Part shown: piece by piece, positions 51,865-55,922 of the stretch
How the letters are laid out: each line of letters starts with the position of its first letter
How positions within the stretch are numbered: the stretch's first letter is position 1
From: Polyangiaceae bacterium
GTDB taxonomy: Bacteria; Myxococcota_A; Polyangia; Polyangiales; Polyangiaceae
DNA length: 55,922 nt
Direction of reading: 5' to 3'
Assembly (NCBI GenBank): GCA_025936045.1
Contig: JAICUB010000042.1
Span: 1 to 55,922 of the forward strand
The notes under the pieces: model-generated
What the model was told of the DNA's origin: nothing
Seen by the model: the letters and a program-made list of their open reading frames with translations, nothing else
Database searches by the model: none
Translations under genes and position numbers: made by a program

Positions 51865-51944
51865 CGTCCGAAAGTCGTGCTTCCGCGGCCCGGTGCTCGC
51901 ACTCCGGGCCGCGGAGTGCGGTCGGGCGCAGCGAGCACTGCGCG

Positions 51945-54134
51945 TCAGCGTTTGGGCGGCTCGGTGCCGCGCTTCGGGGGCTCGGAGCCGCGACCCGGGG
52001 GCTCGGATGCCGGCTTTTTGGGCGGAGGTTCGGAGCCTGGGCGTGCAGCGTACGCGCCGAGCGGTGGCTCGGCGCCGGGACGCACCGCGGGCAGGCCGTA
52101 AGGCGGAGTGTAGAGGACGCGCGAGGTGTAGGGCCGCGAGGGCGGCGCGAGGTCGGCGCCGGGGGCGTCGGACGGCGGCTTGGAGCGAGCTTTCGGCGGG
52201 ACCGAAGTGACGGTGCGATCACGGCCGTCTTCTTTGGCGCGGTAGAGGGCTTCGTCGGCGCGCGCGAGGAAGCCGTCCAGGCGTTCCCCCGCGGCGAGCT
52301 CGGCGACGCCCGCGCTCACGGTGAAGCGCGCGACGCGATCGCGGCCCGCGGGCACTTCCGCGCGACCGACGCGCTCGCGCAAGCGCTCGGTCACGGCGAC
52401 GGCGCCGTCGAGCCCCGTGTCCACGAGCAGCACGACGAACTCCTCGCCGCCGAGGCGCGCGGGAACGTCCGAGGTGCGGAGCGTCTCGCGCATGCAGCGC
52501 GCGAGGACTTTGAGTGCGGCGTCGCCGACCGGGTGGCCGAAAGCGTCGTTGACGGCCTTGAAGTGGTCGATGTCGAGCATCGCCAAGCTGAGCGGCATGC
52601 TGGTGCGGCGCGCGCGCGCGACCTCGGCCTCGGCGAGCTCGACGAAGTGCCGGCGATTGTAAAGGCCGGTGAGCTCGTCGTGCATGGCGAGCTCCCGCAG
52701 CCGGTCCTCGAGGCCCTTCTGCTCGGTCACGTCGGTGATGCCGGCGAGGAGCGCGGGGGTGCCGTCGAACTCGATCGCGCGCAAGGAGACCAGCGCCCAA
52801 AATTCCTCTCCCGATTGGCGCCGCATGCGCACGGTCTCGCCGTCGACGTAACCCTCCTTGAGCACCCGCTCGACGAGGCGGTCGCGTTCGGAGGGAACCA
52901 CGTAATACTCGACCGCCTTCTTCCCCTGAAGCTCGTCCTGCGGCATGCCGAAGAGATCCGCGCAGCGGCTGTTGCCGAACATGACGCTCGAGTCCTCCGC
53001 GCGCACGAGCGCCATCGCGACGGGCGCGGCGGCGAACAGGGCGCGCACGTTTTGTTCACTGCGCCGCACGGCGCCTTCCGCGATTTTTTGCGCCGTCACG
53101 TCCGAGAGGCCGATGAACGCGCACTCGACGTCCTCGAAGGCGAGACGCTGGGCGGAGAGTAACGCCCAGAACGGCCAGCTCGAGAGCGTCTTCAAGCGTA
53201 CGACGACGTTGTCGATGCGTCCGCCGAGCTCGAGCTCGCGCGAGACGGCGTCGCGCTCGAGTGGATCGACGTAGAAGTCGCGCGCCTGCCGTCCGACGAG
53301 CTCGTCCTGCGTCGCGTCGAAGAGCGCCGCGGCGCGCTGGTTCGCGAAGCGCACGGCGCCCGTCGCGAGCTCGACGAGCACGAGCGGCACCGGAGACGCG
53401 TCGAGCACGTGACGCTCGACGGCGCCTTCCGCTTCATGGCCGTGTTTTTGCAGGCCGAGCGTCAGCCGGTTCGCCTCGGTCGCACGCATGCGCCGGAGCT
53501 CGTCGACGTGGCTGCGGTAGAGGCCGAGCTGCTGCTCGGCGCGCAGGCGCTCGGACGCCTCGCTCACGAGCGCGACGAAATCCGCCACCGTGCCGGCGAG
53601 GAGCTCTTCCCAGAATTCCCAGCGCCGCGGCGGTCCGACATGCTCGTGACACACGACGCCCACCATCTCGCCGCGCACGAATACGGGCGCGTCGAGCAAC
53701 GCGCCGATACCGAGCGGCTTCAAATACCAGCCGGTAAACTCGCGGGTACGGACGTCGTCGTGCGCGTTACCCGCAGCGATGCAGCGCTCCTGCGTGAGAG
53801 CGTCGAAGTACTGCGGCGCCTGCTCGCGCGCGATGACGACGCCGCGCGAGTGTTTGCCGGTCGTGGCCTCGAAGAGCTCGAGACATTCGATGTTCGAGCG
53901 ATGCTCGTCGAAGCGCCAGACGCTCGCGCGCTCCACGCGTAGGAGCGAAGTCGCAAGCTCGGTGACCTGCGAGAGCGCGGCGTTGATGTCGCCGCGCGTG
54001 AGCGCGTCGAGCTTCATCAGGCGCGCGAGCAGCACGCGCTGATCGTTGAGCCGCGCTTGAATCGAGCGTGACGAGGGCTCGACCTCGGCAAATTCCGCCT
54101 CCCCGCGTCCGGGGCCGGCCGGCGTACCGCTCAC
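51945..54134 (-). CDS. GAF-PAS-PAS-GGDEF diguanylate cyclase
   Basis: 729 aa cytoplasmic. GAF domain about 40-205, PAS about 240-355 (DASPVPLVLVELATGAVRFAN, ECAFIGLSDVTAQK), second PAS about 365-485 (FAAAPVAMALVRAEDSSVMFGN, LLAGITDVTEQKGLEDRL), GGDEF about 490-650 starting MHDELTGLYNRRHFVELAE. Active site is GGEEF and is intact; RTSD five residues before it matches the RxxD inhibitory I-site, so cyclic-di-GMP feedback is expected. The last 75 residues are Pro/Ser-rich with repeats (SEPPP, SEPPG, SEPPK). GTG 54134 overlaps the upstream lipoprotein stop as GTGA. It would make cyclic-di-GMP for surface or motility control. Confidence 0.9.
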   Translation of the reverse strand: MSGTPAGPGRGEAEFAEVEPSSRSIQARLNDQRVLLARLMKLDALTRGDINAALSQVTELATSLLRVERASVWRFDEHRSNIECLELFEATTGKHSRGVVIAREQAPQYFDALTQERCIAAGNAHDDVRTREFTGWYLKPLGIGALLDAPVFVRGEMVGVVCHEHVGPPRRWEFWEELLAGTVADFVALVSEASERLRAEQQLGLYRSHVDELRRMRATEANRLTLGLQKHGHEAEGAVERHVLDASPVPLVLVELATGAVRFANQRAAALFDATQDELVGRQARDFYVDPLERDAVSRELELGGRIDNVVVRLKTLSSWPFWALLSAQRLAFEDVECAFIGLSDVTAQKIAEGAVRRSEQNVRALFAAAPVAMALVRAEDSSVMFGNSRCADLFGMPQDELQGKKAVEYYVVPSERDRLVERVLKEGYVDGETVRMRRQSGEEFWALVSLRAIEFDGTPALLAGITDVTEQKGLEDRLRELAMHDELTGLYNRRHFVELAEAEVARARRTSMPLSLAMLDIDHFKAVNDAFGHPVGDAALKVLARCMRETLRTSDVPARLGGEEFVVLLVDTGLDGAVAVTERLRERVGRAEVPAGRDRVARFTVSAGVAELAAGERLDGFLARADEALYRAKEDGRDRTVTSVPPKARSKPPSDAPGADLAPPSRPYTSRVLYTPPYGLPAVRPGAEPPLGAYAARPGSEPPPKKPASEPPGRGSEPPKRGTEPPKR

Positions 54135-54877
54135 GGGCCTTCCAGAATCGCGTGCCAGCCGGGATCGTGAGCGACGTAGGTCGGACTCACGACGTAGAGC
54201 GGCGCTTTGTGCGCGGCCGTGACGACGGCGGTCAGGCCCTGGAGCGCACCGCCGAGCTCACAGCGGTCGCGCTTGGCCGACTTGCCGCCGGCAGCCGGCA
54301 CATCCCACTCCTTGGAGACGGTGCCGCCCATGGCCTTGCAGTCGAGCTGGCCGTCGAGGGTGGTCGTGAAGCGGAATGCACCGTGGTCGGCGTCCCAGTA
54401 GCGGACCTCGAGCGAGTGGTTGCCGGCCTGGCGCGTCGCGGTGCAGAAGTGATCCTTCGACGTCGCGGGAGCTCCCGCGGGCAGCGGCTCGCATACCGGG
54501 TTTTGCGAAGCGTGGTCGGGCGCGGCGCGGTTGTCGGCGACGAACTGGAAGAACACCTTGGCGAGGGCGTTGGTATCCTGCACCTCCTGCTCTTCCTGGG
54601 CCTTCTTGGTCGCCGCGGCCGCCTCCCCCTGCACGATGGTCTGATCGAGACCGGGCAAGGAAGAGGTGTCGTCACACTGCTTGTAGGCGTACTCGCGCCA
54701 GGTGCGCGCCGACGCAAAGTCCCCATTTTGGACCGCGGTTCGCACCACCGTCTGCGCCTGCGTGCACTTTTCGGGATCGCCCTTCTTGCAGGCCGCGAGC
54801 GCGAGCGTCGCGAGCGCGAGAAATCCGAAACGATACGTCACGCGGCGCGACGGGAAGGGAGAGACGACCATGGGCAT
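54131..54877 (-). CDS. Lipoprotein of unknown function
   Basis: 248 aa. Signal peptide with lipobox LAAC, a short helical region with Cys (KCTQAQTVVRTAVQNGDFASARTW), and a C-terminal domain (about 110-248) containing two Cys and a beta-rich HSLEVRYWDADHGAFRFTTTL. No recognised family. Gene precedes and is translationally coupled to the diguanylate cyclase (GTGA overlap), so it could supply or modulate an envelope signal to it, but the cyclase has no membrane segment. ATG 54877 is 68 bases after the stop of amt. Confidence 0.66.
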   Translation of the reverse strand: MPMVVSPFPSRRVTYRFGFLALATLALAACKKGDPEKCTQAQTVVRTAVQNGDFASARTWREYAYKQCDDTSSLPGLDQTIVQGEAAAATKKAQEEQEVQDTNALAKVFFQFVADNRAAPDHASQNPVCEPLPAGAPATSKDHFCTATRQAGNHSLEVRYWDADHGAFRFTTTLDGQLDCKAMGGTVSKEWDVPAAGGKSAKRDRCELGGALQGLTAVVTAAHKAPLYVVSPTYVAHDPGWHAILEGP

Positions 54878-54945
54878 CGTCTACCCCGCCCGCTGCCCGG
54901 ATGGAACCCGCCTTTTCGCCGCGCATGCTCGCGGCGGCCGCGCGC

Positions 54946-55922
54946 TCAGGTGTGATAACCGCGCTCGCCGTGATCGGTCAGATCGAGACCGGTCTCCTCG
55001 TCCTCTTGAGTCGGGCGCAGACCCACCACGGCTTTCACGATGTTCGCGAGCACCACCGTGCCGACGACGCTGAGCACGAGCGTGAGGCCCATCGCCTTGA
55101 GCTGCTCGAGCCACAGCGTGCGACCGACGACGTCCTTGAGGAACGTGTTGAGGTTGCCGTTCACGTCCGCCGTGGCGAAGATGCCGGTGATGAACGCGCC
55201 CAGCGTGCCGCCGACCGCGTGCACGCCGAACGTGTCGAGCGCGTCGTCGTAGCCGAGCGCGTTCTTCAGCTTGGTGCACGCGAGGAACGGGACGACGCCG
55301 GCGAGCACGCCGATGACGACGCTCGCGCCCGGCGTGACGAAGCCCGCGGCCGGCGTGATCACGACGAGGCCGCCGACGATGCCCGAGCAGAAGCCGAGGA
55401 CCGTCGGCTTGCCGCGCGTGATCCACTCGGTGACGGCCCAGGAGAGGCCGCCGACCGCCGCCGCCAGCGTCGTCGTCGTGAACGCGGCCGCCGCGATGCC
55501 GTCCGCGGCCACGGCGCTGCCGGCGTTGAAGCCGTACCAGCCGACCCAGAGCATGCCCGTACCGATCATCGTGAGGACGAGGCTGTGTGGCGCGAAATTC
55601 TCGGTACCGAAGCCCTTGCGTTTCCCGACGATGAGCGCGAGCACGATGGCCGACCAGCCCGAGGACATGTGCACGACCGTGCCGCCGGCAAAGTCGATGG
55701 CCTTGATGCCGGCGTCCTTGTTCCACACGCCGTTCATGAAGCCGTCGGCGCCCCACACCATGTGCGCGAGCGGGAAGTACACGACGAACATCCACGCCGT
55801 CATGAAGAGCAGGATCGCCGAAAACTTCATGCGCTCGGCAATCGCGCCGACGATCAGTGCCGGGGTGATGATCGCGAACATGAGCTGATACATCGAGAAC
55901 ACGTTCTGCGAAACCCAGAACG
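54946..55922 (-). CDS. amt: Ammonium transporter (5' end outside the window)
   Basis: Amt/MEP/Rh family channel. Visible motifs: MFAIITPALIVGAIAERMKFSA, GADGFMN, AIDFAGGTVVHMSSGWSAIV (the family signature DFAGGTVVH with pore-lining His), WVGWYGFNAGSA and DDALDTFGVHAVGGTLGAF with the second His. About 325 residues are present of the usual 400-450; the first several helices are cut by the window edge. A GlnK gene, the normal partner, might be beyond the edge. No stop or frameshift in the visible part. A hydrophilic tail follows the last helix. Confidence 0.93.
   Translation of the reverse strand, partial: FWVSQNVFSMYQLMFAIITPALIVGAIAERMKFSAILLFMTAWMFVVYFPLAHMVWGADGFMNGVWNKDAGIKAIDFAGGTVVHMSSGWSAIVLALIVGKRKGFGTENFAPHSLVLTMIGTGMLWVGWYGFNAGSAVAADGIAAAAFTTTTLAAAVGGLSWAVTEWITRGKPTVLGFCSGIVGGLVVITPAAGFVTPGASVVIGVLAGVVPFLACTKLKNALGYDDALDTFGVHAVGGTLGAFITGIFATADVNGNLNTFLKDVVGRTLWLEQLKAMGLTLVLSVVGTVVLANIVKAVVGLRPTQEDEETGLDLTDHGERGYHT

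Overview
This is a GC-rich, densely coded chromosomal segment, most likely from a myxobacterium or close relative (Myxococcota). The grounds are three transmembrane or fusion Ser/Thr kinases, two kinase-like proteins without catalytic residues, an FHA-type sigma-54 activator, an MglA-like GTPase, many Gly/Ser/Cys-rich lipoproteins and several TPR/PEGA envelope proteins. I saw no phage, insertion sequence, CRISPR array, rRNA or tRNA. The first gene (inositol monophosphatase family) and the last (ammonium transporter) are cut by the window edges.

Layout. 1-9.7 kb: phosphatase, MMPL/RND exporter, small conserved proteins, three lipoproteins (one a beta-propeller, one arylsulfotransferase-like) and a PfkB sugar kinase. 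9.8-17.2 kb: a signalling block. On the minus strand an FHA/AAA+/Fis activator runs into a transmembrane Ser/Thr kinase, a TPR/PEGA double-membrane-segment protein and a lipoprotein. On the plus strand are a kinase fused to a cyclic-nucleotide-binding domain and an MglA-like GTPase. 18-22.2 kb: a second kinase, then a TPR protein, then a lipoprotein with 12 cysteine repeats, in the same order as the first block. A 15-of-16 sigma-54 promoter match lies just upstream of this second kinase. 22.3-30.5 kb: a polysaccharide locus with a flippase, four GT-B glycosyltransferases and a membrane GT39-like protein. 30.4-35.8 kb: a decapeptide-repeat protein, a four-zinc-ribbon membrane protein, DoxX, a 40-residue peptide, a lipase maturation factor homologue and a hydroxyacid dehydrogenase. 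35.9-45.9 kb: a pseudokinase, an AT-richer non-coding interval feeding a small DNA-binding protein, two more TPR/PEGA proteins, a divergent LysM pair, an MFS transporter and a second pseudokinase. 46-55.9 kb: an esterase-like hydrolase, aldehyde dehydrogenase, release factor 3, a beta-helix/C1q lipoprotein, a GAF-PAS-PAS-GGDEF diguanylate cyclase, a lipoprotein and amt.

How it may work together. The main theme is envelope signalling by repeated modules: a kinase with a membrane anchor and proline-rich tail, a TPR(/PEGA) protein with two C-terminal membrane segments, and a secreted Cys-rich lipoprotein. One copy is coupled to a sigma-54 activator carrying an FHA (phosphothreonine-reading) domain; another begins at a sigma-54-like promoter. 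A possible relay is phosphorylation, FHA activator, then expression of a second kinase module. The wiring is inference. Many start codons lack a ribosome-binding site and lie a few bases after -10-like or sigma-54-like elements, which suggests widespread leaderless transcripts.
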